From NCBI GenBank assembly GCA_009692045.1, contig SIAA01000006.1:24174-88173 (forward strand): DNA of 64,000 nt. The letters run 5' to 3'. Within the stretch, counting starts at the first letter, position 1; each line of letters starts with the position of its first letter. The DNA comes from Phycisphaerales bacterium (lineage in GTDB: Bacteria > Planctomycetota > Phycisphaerae > Phycisphaerales > SM1A02). The notes under the pieces are model-generated. The model was not told where the DNA came from. It did no database searches and saw only the letters and a list, made by a program, of their open reading frames with translations. Position numbers and translations under genes: made by a program. Positions 34,879 to 43,899 of this stretch are shown piece after piece.

Positions 34879-35642
34879 CAGCCGTTTGGTTCCATCATCA
34901 AGGGCCGTGGATGAGCGGGGAAACGGTGCGTCTGTCGCGCGAGGAAACAAAGCATGCTCTAGGGAGCAAGCGACTCGAGAGCGGTGACGAGGTCACTCTG
35001 TTCGATGGCCTCGGTCGCACCGCCGTTGCAAGCATCACAGATGACCGAGCTCCTGGTGGCGCAACTTCGTTGAAGATCCTCGCAACCGCGCAGTCTCGCC
35101 CCTTGGTACCCCGTATCCACATCGGCAGTGCGATTCCCAAGGGTGATCGGGCGGCAACGCTTCTTGAGTCGCTCGCATCATTTGCGGCCGAGTCGTTCAC
35201 TCCGCTTGATTGCGAGCGCTCAGTTGTTCGTTTCTCCGAGAATCTCCGGGAGCGGTACTTGCGAGTGATGCGTGAGTCCTGCAAGCAGGCTCGACAGCCA
35301 TGGATGCCACTTCTTCAGGAGGCGAGCGAGCCGGCGAAGTGGGTCGCGGTGCGCCTCGCCGAGGGAGCGTGCGTGCTGATCGCCGACCACGGCGGCGGGG
35401 ACTGGTCTAAGGTGCTCGGGGCGGGAGAGGGTGATGCCGCAGCAGGCGGGCGAGGCGGCTCGAGTGAAGCCGAGGCGAGCCCGAGAATCGCCGTTGCCGT
35501 CGGCCCCGAAGGGGGATTCACGCCAGCGGAACTGGCGGCGATGCGGGCGGCAGGGGGCAAGTTGCTCTCCCTGGGAGCCGCGGTGTTGAGAGTGGAGTAT
35601 GCCGTGGCATCATCCCTCGTGACCATTCGCGCATTGCTTTGA
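34875..35642 (+). CDS. rsmE: 16S rRNA (uracil1498-N3)-methyltransferase
   Basis: 255 aa, SPOUT-class (knotted) methyltransferase. The N-terminal PUA-like part has LSREETKHALGSKRLESGDE. The SAM knot includes IAVAVGPEGGFTPAELAAM and LSLGAAVLRVEYAVASSLV, the RsmE signatures. IGSAIPKGDRAATLLESLA and RSVVRF are also typical. An inserted Gly/Ala/Ser-rich loop (about 183-203) precedes the knot. It starts within the rsmJ stop (ATGA). Confidence 0.94.
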   Translation: MTAVWFHHQGPWMSGETVRLSREETKHALGSKRLESGDEVTLFDGLGRTAVASITDDRAPGGATSLKILATAQSRPLVPRIHIGSAIPKGDRAATLLESLASFAAESFTPLDCERSVVRFSENLRERYLRVMRESCKQARQPWMPLLQEASEPAKWVAVRLAEGACVLIADHGGGDWSKVLGAGEGDAAAGGRGGSSEAEASPRIAVAVGPEGGFTPAELAAMRAAGGKLLSLGAAVLRVEYAVASSLVTIRALL

Positions 35643-35643
35643 T

Positions 35644-35672
35644 TTCGCCACAACTGGCTGATTTGCGATAAT
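35644..35672 (+). promoter_or_regulatory. Possible promoter of the DUF3313/RND efflux operon
   Basis: TTCGCC (35644-35649), a 17-base spacer and GATAAT (35667-35672) preceded by TGC, which resembles an extended -10 element. It lies 46 bases before the start of the DUF3313 lipoprotein gene and right after the rsmE stop. Confidence 0.35.
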
Positions 35673-35718
35673 CTGCCATATCCCACTCGGGGTCTAACAC
35701 CACCAATGAGGTTCACCA

Positions 35719-36333
35719 ATGCTTGCGCGAATCATGACGCTCATCCTTGTTAGTGCCCTCCTCGCGATCGGATGCCGAAGTTCCAAGCCGCCGGTGATCC
35801 CCGCAGGGTTCTTTCCTGAGCGAGCGCGGCTCACCGACCTCGATGGCGACGGCACAGCAATCGGCTACCGCAATCGGTCGGTGGCGCTGGGCCAGTTCAC
35901 AGGATGCTTCATCGCGCCGGTCCAGGTGGATCCGCAGGCTGCCGATGGGGACGATGTGTCCTCAGACCAACTGGCGCAGCTGGGAAACGACTTTGGCGCT
36001 GCCCTCGCCAAGTCAATCTCGCAGAAGATTGCCATCGTTAGCGCACCAGGCGCAGGCATCATCACCGTGAATGCCACGATCATGCGCGCTGTTCCCAACA
36101 AGCCCGCTCTGAACCTTGCGCCGCAAACTCAGATTCTTCAGCGTGGATATGGGTACGCCTCGGTAGTGGTGCGGGCGGATTCGCTCGACGGCGCCTCCAT
36201 CATGGGGTTCGCTGACACCCGGAGCACGCAGCGATTCGGCGCCGACAAGCTTTCAACCTGGGGCTCGGTAGAAGCGAGCTTCACAGCCTGGGCGGACGAG
36301 ATCGCTGGTCTTCTTTCCTCTGCACCCGAGTAG
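35719..36333 (+). CDS. DUF3313-type lipoprotein
   Basis: 204 aa. Signal sequence with lipobox LLAIGC (Cys at about 19), so it is exported and lipid-anchored. The body follows the DUF3313 pattern: an acidic opening, a FIAPVQVDP strand, a long helix and then IAIVSAPGAGIITVNATIM. The function of the family is unknown. It is separated by six bases from the outer-membrane gene of an RND efflux operon and is probably co-transcribed with it. Confidence 0.8.
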   Translation: MLARIMTLILVSALLAIGCRSSKPPVIPAGFFPERARLTDLDGDGTAIGYRNRSVALGQFTGCFIAPVQVDPQAADGDDVSSDQLAQLGNDFGAALAKSISQKIAIVSAPGAGIITVNATIMRAVPNKPALNLAPQTQILQRGYGYASVVVRADSLDGASIMGFADTRSTQRFGADKLSTWGSVEASFTAWADEIAGLLSSAPE

Positions 36334-36339
36334 CGCTAT

Positions 36340-37821
36340 ATGAAGTGTGCCTGCTTTGGTGGAACTGTCTCGGCGCTGATGCTCACCATGGGGCTCTCCC
36401 TCTCGGGGTGCAAGGTCGGCCCGGATTACGCGCCACCAACCGAGAATGTTCCCTCGGAGTGGAGTGATGCTCCGGCGCGGTTTGCGCCATCGGCTCAGGC
36501 CGAGTTGCACGGCTGGTGGGGCAACTTCAATGATCCGGTTCTCAGTCGTGTCATCGAGATGTCGGAGACCAACAATCAGCTGTTGGCGGAGTCGCTGGCA
36601 AACTTGCGCGCTGCCTATGCCCGAGTAGGGGTTTCCGAGAGCCAGTTCTGGCCATCGGTCGGTTTGGCGGCCCAGTATCAGCGCGAGTTGGTGAATGTCT
36701 CTCAGGTTCCCGTTCAAAGCGTCTCACTGGAACCCTTTGATCTCTACGCCTACGGAGTAGGAATGGCGCCTTGGGAGATCGATCTATGGGGCAAGATTGC
36801 GCGCCAGGTTGAGGCAGCCGGCGCGAATGCTCAGGCTTCGATGGATGATCTGCGATCGATGTTGGTATCGGTACGCGGGCAAGTTGGGTCCACCTATGCG
36901 CAGGTGCGCACGCTGCAGCAGCGCATCCTTGCCGCCGAGGCAATCGTGGTCAACCTGCAGAGAATCCTGGGGTTGGTGCAGAAGCAACTGCAGGCGGGAA
37001 CAGCGAATCAGTTGGACCTCAACTATGCCCAAGCGCAGTTGGACGAAGAGTTGGCCAGCATTCCACCACTGAGGTCGGCCCTCACATCGGCGATGAACAC
37101 TCTCGCCGTGCTTTGCGGAATAACCCCTGGCCCCATGCGAGAGATCGTGGGACAGGCAGACGAAATCCCAGTAGGGCCGGAGACCGTTAGTGTGGGCATT
37201 CCCGCTGATCTGCTGCGGCGCCGCGCCGATGTGCGGGCCAAGGAACGCCGACTCGCTTCCAGCATTGCCAACATCGGTGCTAATGAGGCGCTGCACTATC
37301 CCACGCTCTCGATCAGCGGCAACTTCTACATTTCCGCTACCTCACTCAGCGGGATGGGTGACATTTCCAATCAGGCGTACACCATTGGTCCCTCGCTCCA
37401 GTGGATGATCTTTCAGGGCGGCCTGATCAACTCCATGGTGGCGCAAGCAAAGGCGCAGGCTGATGCTGCCCTCGCTTCCTATCGCAACACCTTTCTAAGC
37501 GCTGTCGGGGATGTGGAGTCAAGTATCGCGGCGGTGGTGCAGTCGCGCGAGGCTCTGGTACTTCTCAATGACGCCGAGGCCAATGCCAAGCAGGCTGCAG
37601 GTTTGGTGCTGCTCCAGTACCAGCAAGGCCTGGTCGATCTGCGCACGCTGATGAGCGTGGAGAATGACTTGATCAAGATCGTGGGCCAGCGCATCCAGAC
37701 GCAGGGGCTTTTGGCGCAGGACATTGTCGGGCTCTACCGCGCCCTCGGTGGCGGTTGGGAAAAGAGTGCCGTGAGCATTGAGGCCGAGGGTATTTCTAAG
37801 ACAAAACCGAGCGAGGTGTAA
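36340..37821 (+). CDS. RND efflux outer-membrane lipoprotein, NodT/OprM family
   Basis: 493 aa. Lipobox LSLSGC (Cys24) is followed by KVGPDYAPP, the standard opening of OprM/NodT channels. Two tandem outer-membrane efflux repeats follow, with ADVRAKERRLASSIANIG in the second. It forms the trimeric exit duct for the adjacent pump. Its stop and the next start share one base (TAATG). Confidence 0.93.
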   Translation: MKCACFGGTVSALMLTMGLSLSGCKVGPDYAPPTENVPSEWSDAPARFAPSAQAELHGWWGNFNDPVLSRVIEMSETNNQLLAESLANLRAAYARVGVSESQFWPSVGLAAQYQRELVNVSQVPVQSVSLEPFDLYAYGVGMAPWEIDLWGKIARQVEAAGANAQASMDDLRSMLVSVRGQVGSTYAQVRTLQQRILAAEAIVVNLQRILGLVQKQLQAGTANQLDLNYAQAQLDEELASIPPLRSALTSAMNTLAVLCGITPGPMREIVGQADEIPVGPETVSVGIPADLLRRRADVRAKERRLASSIANIGANEALHYPTLSISGNFYISATSLSGMGDISNQAYTIGPSLQWMIFQGGLINSMVAQAKAQADAALASYRNTFLSAVGDVESSIAAVVQSREALVLLNDAEANAKQAAGLVLLQYQQGLVDLRTLMSVENDLIKIVGQRIQTQGLLAQDIVGLYRALGGGWEKSAVSIEAEGISKTKPSEV

Positions 37822-39008
37822 TGATGCAGGCGGAAGTGAATAACAGCATGGGAATCCTCACGGCGTTGGTCTTGCTCGCCGCCACAGGTTGCAGCAAGCC
37901 GGTGCTGCCCAAGGCGCCGAGCATAATCCCCATCACCAGCGCCGCAGTGATCGTGCGTGATGTAGAGCAGTTCAAGGAATACCCCGCGGTGCTTGCCTCG
38001 ATTCGGCCCGTGCAGCTCACGGCCCGCGTGGCGGGGTTCCTCCTTCGGCAGGAAGTGGCTGATGGTTCTTTGGTAAAGACTGGGCAGGTGATCTACCGCA
38101 TCGACCCGGCTCAGTATCTGGCCCAGTTGGCGGAGGTGAGTGCCGCACTCATGCAAGCCGATGCCCAGCGGGATTTCGCTGCCGATGAAGTCTTGCGCAA
38201 CAAGCCGCTCGCTGATGTCGGCGCCATCTCCATGCAGGACTTCGACAGCCTCGTGACCAAGCTGCGCTCAGCAGAGGCACAGGTGCTGTATCAGCAGGCA
38301 CAAGTCGATATCCAAGAACTGAATGTGAGCTATTGCACCATCGCGAGTCCGATGGACGGCATGCTGGGGAAGTCGTTGGAGTATGAGGGTTCCATGGTGG
38401 GTCCCGGTTATGCAACTGATCTGAATCTGATCGTGCAGACCGATCCCATGTGGGCGCAGTTCAGCCCCTCCACCGCGGAGTGGCCTGTTTACATTCGTCA
38501 GATGGAGCAGGGGCCGGTTGCGGCCAAGGTTAGTTTCGGCCTGGGTCGCCCCATATTCGCTGAGGGCAACCTGGTGTTTCGCAACAACGAGGCGGGGACG
38601 AGCACTAGCAGTCTGCTGATGCGGGTTCAGTTCCCCAATCCTGCCGGAGTATTTGTGCCTGGCGCTATCGTCGATGTGTCGGTGTCGCTCGGCGCTCTCA
38701 AGGATGCGATTGTGGTTCCGCTGGCCTCGCTGTGGGCGCGCGAAACCGAACTCTTCGTCTGGCGAATCAAGGCCGATTCCACCGTGGAAGCGGTCGCGGT
38801 GGATGTTGTGATGCGGGAAGAGGATCAGGCCATTGTCAGCTCCGGCGTATCGGCTGGCGACCGTGTAGTTGTGACCGGTGTGCAAAAGTTGCGAGCGGGC
38901 TCCAAGGTTGTCGAGGCGGCCTCAGCAGCGGCAACAAAGACCTTGCCTAGCGCCGCGACACTCGGCCAAGAGAATGCCGAGCAGGGCTCATCTGGGACGA
39001 AACCGTAA
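37821..39008 (+). CDS. RND efflux periplasmic adaptor (membrane fusion) lipoprotein
   Basis: 395 aa. Lipobox LLAATGC (Cys24). The adaptor layout is clear: a barrel-sandwich half motif RVAGFLLRQEVADGSLVKTG, a helical hairpin (about 90-155), the second half motif ASPMDGMLGKSLEYEGSMVG, a beta-barrel and a C-terminal membrane-proximal domain with GVSAGDRVVVTGVQKLRAGS. AcrA/MexA family. It links the inner-membrane pump to the NodT channel. Confidence 0.94.
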   Translation: MMQAEVNNSMGILTALVLLAATGCSKPVLPKAPSIIPITSAAVIVRDVEQFKEYPAVLASIRPVQLTARVAGFLLRQEVADGSLVKTGQVIYRIDPAQYLAQLAEVSAALMQADAQRDFAADEVLRNKPLADVGAISMQDFDSLVTKLRSAEAQVLYQQAQVDIQELNVSYCTIASPMDGMLGKSLEYEGSMVGPGYATDLNLIVQTDPMWAQFSPSTAEWPVYIRQMEQGPVAAKVSFGLGRPIFAEGNLVFRNNEAGTSTSSLLMRVQFPNPAGVFVPGAIVDVSVSLGALKDAIVVPLASLWARETELFVWRIKADSTVEAVAVDVVMREEDQAIVSSGVSAGDRVVVTGVQKLRAGSKVVEAASAAATKTLPSAATLGQENAEQGSSGTKP

Positions 39009-39011
39009 ACC

Positions 39012-42000
39012 ATGCTCCGCTTCTTCATCCATAGACCGATCGTCAGCTCGGTCATTGCGATCTTCACCGTGTTCGCGGGGGTGATCTGCATAAAGGTGCT
39101 GCCGGTGGCGCAGTTCCCCCAGATCGTGCCGCCCACCGTTCAGGTGACTGCCAACTACAACGGGGCTGATGCGCAGACTGTCGCCAATGCCGTGACATTG
39201 CCCATGGAGCTGCAGATCAATGGTGCGGAGGGCATGCTCTACATGTCGTCCAACAGCACCTCCAATGGCCAAAGCCAGATCACTGTCACATTCGAGGTGG
39301 GCTACGACGTAAACATCGCGGCCGTTGATGTTCTCAATCGGGTGCAACAGGCCATGCCGCAACTGCCGCAGCAGGTGCAGCAGCTGGGAGTGAACATTGA
39401 GAAGCAGTCCACCAACATGGTGCTGGTCGTTTCCCTGACTTCCCCGGACGGTCGATACGACAATACATTCCTCACCAACTACGCCAACATCGTGCTGCAG
39501 CAACCGCTACAGCGCGTCTCGGGCGTCGGGCAGGTCACCATCTTCGGGTTGCAGCAGTATGCCATGCGGGTGTGGCTGGATTCTGATCGCCTCGCGGCGA
39601 TGGGGTTGACCCCCCATGATGTTTCTGATGCCGTGAAGAGCCAGAACATCCAGGCCGCCGTGGGAAGCGTGGGTGCCGAGCCGGCGGCCGCCAATCCGAT
39701 CTTCACTCTGAATCTGGTGACACAGGGGCGGTTGCGAACCACCGAGGAGTTCGGAGACATCGTTGTTCGCACGGGATCAGATGGTGCCGTCGTCAAGGTG
39801 AGTGATCTTGGCCGAGTTGAGCTGGGTGCCTATCAGTACTTCTCCACCTCCAATTTGAACGGCAAATCAACAGCATCCATCGGCATCTATCAGACACCTG
39901 ATGCCAACGCCTACGCCATCTCCCAGAGTGTCCAGGCGGAGATGGAGAAGATCAAGCAGTTCTTCCCGCCGGGGATGGATTACCAAGTCACCTATGACAC
40001 CACCCAGTTCGTAACAGCATCCCTAGAGGAGCTGGTAAAGACTCTGATTGAGGCAGCAGTGCTGGTGCTGCTGGTGATCTTCATCTTCCTGCAGGATTGG
40101 CGGGCCACGCTGATCCCCATGATCTCCATCCCCGTAGCCATCATCGGCACCTTTGCCTTCATGGAGGCCTTCGGATTCTCGGTGAATACCCTGACTTTGC
40201 TGGGTCTGGTGCTGGCCATCGGCCTAGTGGTGGATGACTCGATAGTCGTTGTTGAAAATGTCTACCGCCAGCTGGAACTAGGTGCACCCAACGGCAAGGT
40301 CGCGGCAGAGCGAGCGATGCAAGAGGTCGCAGGACCGATCGTCGCCACCAGCATGTGCCTGCTCGCAGTCTTCGTGCCGGCCGCGTTCATGCCCGGCATC
40401 ACCGGGCAGTTGTACAACCAGTTCGCGCTCACGATCGCCTTCAGCATCACGCTCAGCGCCATCAACTCGCTCACGCTCGCGCCTGCTCTGTGTGGCATCT
40501 TTCTCCACGGCGTCCACCGACCCTCATGGCGCCCCTGCGTGGCCTTCAACGAGGTGTTTGAGGTGGTCACCGCCAAGTACGCCAAAGTTGTGCGCTGGTT
40601 TGGCAATCGCTGGTGGTACATCGTTGGGGCGTTCGTGGCAGGTGTGTTTTGCATTGTGGCCCTGCTGGCACGGACACCAATGGGTTTCATTCCCGGCGAG
40701 GATCAAGGCTGGTTCATTGTGGGTACCCAGCTGCCGCGGGCTGCCAGTCTTGAGAGTACCGAGGCTGTGACCGCCAAGGTGCGGGAGATACTCATGCGTG
40801 ACAGCGCTGTTAGCGAGGTCATAGAGATCAACGGATTCAACTTTCTCACCAGCGTGGCGCAGAGCGATGCCGCCTTCATAATCGCTGTGCTCAAGCCATG
40901 GGATGAACGCGATCCCATCAAGGAAAACCTCAGGGCGATCATCACCCGGGCATTCCCCGAGTTGCTCTCGATTCCCGAGGCAACCGCCTTTCCCTTCGCG
41001 CCCCCACCGATCCCCGGTCTGGGATCGGTTGCGGGATTTCAGCTGCAGCTTGAGGACATCAACGGTCAGGGCTTCGGGGTTCTCTCCGATGTCGCCACAG
41101 ACTTCATCGATGCATTGGGGCAGCGTCCCGAGGTAGCGAGGGTGATGACTCCCTTCGCCAACGAAGTCCCCGTGGTGCAACTGGAGGTCGATCGCGTGCG
41201 GGCTGAGTTGCTAGGAGTACGCGTGAACGAGGTGTTCGCCCTGCTAGGGCAATCGCTAGGGCAGTCGTATGTCAACACTTTCAATGAGTTCGGGCAGGTT
41301 TACAATGTCATGATTCAGGCGGAAGCCTCCCACCGAGAGAGAGTCCGCGATGCGCTGCGCCTCTATGTGCGGAACAATAAGAATGAGATGGTGCCGCTGA
41401 GCTCCTTCTGCACTCTCTCCATCGGGGTCGGCACCAACAACGCCACTCACTACAACGCCTACAACACCATTCAGATCAATGGTGGTGCTGCCCCTGGGTA
41501 CTCCTCCGGTGATGCCATTTCGGCCGTGCAGGAGATCGCCGCCGCGCATCTTCCTGATGGCATCTCTTACGAGTGGACGGGCACGACTCTGCAAGAGATC
41601 GAGTCACAGGGGTATGCGGCGCCCATTTTCGCAGCAGCCCTCATTGCCGTGTTCCTGTTCCTAGCGGCGCAGTACGAGAGTTGGGCACTTCCCTTCAATG
41701 TCATGCTCGCCGTGGTGTTTGCCGTGCTGGGTGCGCTGATTTCCCTGAATATCCGGGGCAAGCCGCTGGACACCTACGCCCAGATCGGCATGGTGATGCT
41801 GGTGGGACTTGCTGCCAAGAATGCCATCCTCATCGTGGAGTTTGCCAAGAAGCGGCGCGAGTCCGGGGAGAGCATCATCGATGCGGCGGTGAACGCCTCC
41901 CACATCCGGTTGCGACCGATCTTGATGACAAGCATTGCGTTCATCCTGGGAATCGCCCCGCTCTACATCGCGTCAGGTGCAGGTGCGGCGAGTCGGCAGT

Positions 42001-42134
42001 CGATCGGTACTGTGGTGATGGGTGGCATGCTGGGATCGACAGTGGTCGATCAGCTGGTGGTCCCCGTGTTGTTCATCGTGATCGAGACTCTCCGCGAGCG
42101 CCTCACGCGCAAGCGGGGAAGTGCTGCTGGGTAG
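39012..42134 (+). CDS. RND multidrug efflux permease, HAE1 (AcrB-like)
   Basis: 1040 aa, full length, with 12 membrane segments and two large periplasmic loops. It starts MLRFFIHRPIVSSVIAIFTV as AcrB relatives do. The proton relay is intact: Asp-Asp in GLVVDDSIVVVENV (helix 4) and Lys in LVGLAAKNAILIVEFAKKR (helix 10). The operon supplies all three pump parts but no local regulator gene, so control and substrate cannot be read from here. Confidence 0.95.
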   Translation: MLRFFIHRPIVSSVIAIFTVFAGVICIKVLPVAQFPQIVPPTVQVTANYNGADAQTVANAVTLPMELQINGAEGMLYMSSNSTSNGQSQITVTFEVGYDVNIAAVDVLNRVQQAMPQLPQQVQQLGVNIEKQSTNMVLVVSLTSPDGRYDNTFLTNYANIVLQQPLQRVSGVGQVTIFGLQQYAMRVWLDSDRLAAMGLTPHDVSDAVKSQNIQAAVGSVGAEPAAANPIFTLNLVTQGRLRTTEEFGDIVVRTGSDGAVVKVSDLGRVELGAYQYFSTSNLNGKSTASIGIYQTPDANAYAISQSVQAEMEKIKQFFPPGMDYQVTYDTTQFVTASLEELVKTLIEAAVLVLLVIFIFLQDWRATLIPMISIPVAIIGTFAFMEAFGFSVNTLTLLGLVLAIGLVVDDSIVVVENVYRQLELGAPNGKVAAERAMQEVAGPIVATSMCLLAVFVPAAFMPGITGQLYNQFALTIAFSITLSAINSLTLAPALCGIFLHGVHRPSWRPCVAFNEVFEVVTAKYAKVVRWFGNRWWYIVGAFVAGVFCIVALLARTPMGFIPGEDQGWFIVGTQLPRAASLESTEAVTAKVREILMRDSAVSEVIEINGFNFLTSVAQSDAAFIIAVLKPWDERDPIKENLRAIITRAFPELLSIPEATAFPFAPPPIPGLGSVAGFQLQLEDINGQGFGVLSDVATDFIDALGQRPEVARVMTPFANEVPVVQLEVDRVRAELLGVRVNEVFALLGQSLGQSYVNTFNEFGQVYNVMIQAEASHRERVRDALRLYVRNNKNEMVPLSSFCTLSIGVGTNNATHYNAYNTIQINGGAAPGYSSGDAISAVQEIAAAHLPDGISYEWTGTTLQEIESQGYAAPIFAAALIAVFLFLAAQYESWALPFNVMLAVVFAVLGALISLNIRGKPLDTYAQIGMVMLVGLAAKNAILIVEFAKKRRESGESIIDAAVNASHIRLRPILMTSIAFILGIAPLYIASGAGAASRQSIGTVVMGGMLGSTVVDQLVVPVLFIVIETLRERLTRKRGSAAG

Positions 42135-42161
42135 CACTAGGTCAGACAAGCTCTCAGGCTT

Positions 42162-42503
42162 CTAACGAGTGCCGGGCAGGGCGGTGACGTAGCGAATTTT
42201 GAAGTCGCCTAGTGCCTTTACCTTCTGGATCCGAAAGTCAGGAAGAGAAGTAACGATCTGCCACCTGCCCGCCGAGTTCGGAAGCGCCGTCACCTCTTGA
42301 ACGCGCAAGTCCTCGAGGGCCGAGACAACCTCAACCCTGTAGTCGGGGAATGCAGTCACATACTGAATCCGCCCGAAAATCTTGCTTACATCAGGCTTGG
42401 ATGCGGAAGTCGCAGCAGGCAATCCGGCTGCTCCGCCCTGCCAGGGAAGCATTCCCACTAGCAGCAGCGCCGGCGGAAGTGAGTATCTGAATGAGCTGGG
42501 CAT
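42162..42503 (-). CDS. Small exported repeat protein, possibly septoil-knot family
   Basis: 113 aa from the ATG at 42503, chosen because GAGGAGG lies just ahead of it. A signal peptide (about 1-27) precedes a mature domain built of repeated units of 13-16 residues on the pattern Val-Thr-Ala/Ser-Leu/Phe-Pro-Asp-Phe/Tyr-Arg-Ile/Val (YVTAFPDYRVEVV, IVTSLPDFRIQKV, YVTALPG). This recalls a family that I remember as carrying a 7(1) septoil-knot domain. That link is from memory and unverified. It is convergent with the RND permease gene. Confidence 0.65.
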   Translation of the reverse strand: MPSSFRYSLPPALLLVGMLPWQGGAAGLPAATSASKPDVSKIFGRIQYVTAFPDYRVEVVSALEDLRVQEVTALPNSAGRWQIVTSLPDFRIQKVKALGDFKIRYVTALPGTR

Positions 42504-42588
42504 TTGCGTTCCTCCTCGGAGTGAATGTTGATCGCGGCCAGAACCTAGCGAATGGTAGCGGTGCTCGATCAACTTCCCAAGAATCGTC

Positions 42589-43794
42589 TCACTTGTGTCT
42601 AGGAGGCTGATCGGGCAGCATCCTTACCAGCAATACCAGAAGCGGCGTGATCGCCATGGAAACGGCAATTACCACGGTTGCCGCAGCGGCGCGATCCGGG
42701 GTGATCCAACCATTGTCAGCCGAGACTGTAGTGATCACGAATCCGAACTCTCCAACCTGCGACAGATAAACCGCCAGATGCAGCGACTGCTTTCGACCCA
42801 TTCCGAAGGCAAGTCCGAGGCCGAAGAGAACCACGATCTTGAGTGCGATGATGCCGAAGATGTGAAGCAGCACCGAAGCCCAGCTATCAACTACCGGTTC
42901 AAGGTTGATAGACAGGCCGACTGCCACGAAGAAAACTGCCAGGAGCAGGCTCTGGTGAGGTTTCACCAGTTTCTCGACTATGTCCGTGCTGCGCGAGGAT
43001 GAGAGTGCTGCACCGGCAACAAACGCACCCAAGGACATCGACAAGCCAGCGTAGTTAGCGAGCCACGATGCCCCGACTACGACTAGGGCAACCATGGCGG
43101 CGACGGCAGCCCCGCCACCAGAAGTCCTAAGCCACTCCAAGAGAGGAGGGATCAGGAAGCGACAGGTCGCAGCGAGGCCGCCGATTAGCAAAGCTCCGGT
43201 TGCCGTAGATCGCAGGTTGTCGCCCAGATGCCACTCCCCAGCGCCGGTTCCGAGCAACAGCGGCATCAAGGCCAGAATGGGGACAACGGCCAAGTCCTGC
43301 ACCAGCAGTATCGCCAGCGCTGCTGATCCCGTGCGTGTTCCGTGCGCGCCGTTTTCGCGGATCGCCTGCAGGGCAATGGCAGTGCTCGACATGGCAAGGG
43401 TGAGTCCGGTGATGAGAGATCCGTTGAAAGTTCTTGAGAAAGGCATGGAGTAAAGCGTCAGCACCGCCCCGCATGCGAGCATCTGCACGACGCCCAGGAG
43501 TGCCCAGCGCTTCCAACTGCCGTGCTGCCCATGACCCTCATGGCGAACAGAGCTACCCAGCTGAAGTCCCACCAGAAACAGAAAGAGCACGACCCCGAAC
43601 TCGGCGATTGATTCAAGAGATTCCGGGTGCTCCACTAGTCCCAGGCCAGACACTCCGCATATCACCCCGGCGCAGATCAGTCCCACGACTGAGCCCAACT
43701 TCAAGAAATGCGAGAGCACCAGACAGGGCACGAGCACCATGAGCAGGGCGCCCACCGCGGACAATGTGTGGATGGGATGCTGAAGATCATCCAC
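42589..43794 (-). CDS. Kef-type cation/proton antiporter (CPA2)
   Basis: About 401 aa and only the membrane domain: 11-13 hydrophobic segments, no C-terminal nucleotide-binding TrkA-N domain. Typical stretches are SVVGLICAGVICGVSGLGLV, AEFGVVLFLFLVGLQL, LTLAMSSTAIALQAIRENG and AILLVQDLAVVPILAL (the QD pair of the ion site). I chose the GTG at 43794 because the longer frame runs into the neighbouring tRNA gene. It probably exchanges K+ or Na+ for protons. Confidence 0.88.
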   Translation of the reverse strand: MDDLQHPIHTLSAVGALLMVLVPCLVLSHFLKLGSVVGLICAGVICGVSGLGLVEHPESLESIAEFGVVLFLFLVGLQLGSSVRHEGHGQHGSWKRWALLGVVQMLACGAVLTLYSMPFSRTFNGSLITGLTLAMSSTAIALQAIRENGAHGTRTGSAALAILLVQDLAVVPILALMPLLLGTGAGEWHLGDNLRSTATGALLIGGLAATCRFLIPPLLEWLRTSGGGAAVAAMVALVVVGASWLANYAGLSMSLGAFVAGAALSSSRSTDIVEKLVKPHQSLLLAVFFVAVGLSINLEPVVDSWASVLLHIFGIIALKIVVLFGLGLAFGMGRKQSLHLAVYLSQVGEFGFVITTVSADNGWITPDRAAAATVVIAVSMAITPLLVLLVRMLPDQPPRHK

Positions 43795-43801
43795 GGGTAA
43801 A

Positions 43802-43874
43802 TGGAGCGTATCGGGCTCGAACCGACAACCTCCGCCTTGCAAAGGCGGCGCTCTTCCAATTGAGCTAACGCCCC
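43802..43874 (-). tRNA. tRNA-Ala (anticodon TGC)
   Basis: Full cloverleaf, 73 bases: acceptor GGGGCGT/ACGCTCC with the G3-T70 wobble that identifies alanine tRNAs; D arm GCTC/GAGC; anticodon stem CCGCC/GGCGG around loop TTTGCAA (anticodon TGC); T arm GTCGG/CCGAT with loop TTCGAGC; discriminator A. CCA is not encoded. It lies between an SH3-domain gene and the Kef antiporter on the same strand. Confidence 0.97.
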
Positions 43875-43899
43875 GAGGGGAGGGAATCCTAGCAGACGA

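Noticed and set aside
34206..34955. Long in-frame upstream extension of cbs (about 250 codons)
   Set aside because: It runs antisense to rsmJ, has no similarity to the CBS family, and the conserved protein begins at the ATG at 34205.
43795..43842. N-terminal extension of the Kef antiporter frame
   Set aside because: It reads into the tRNA-Ala gene; the GTG at 43794 is the first acceptable start outside it.
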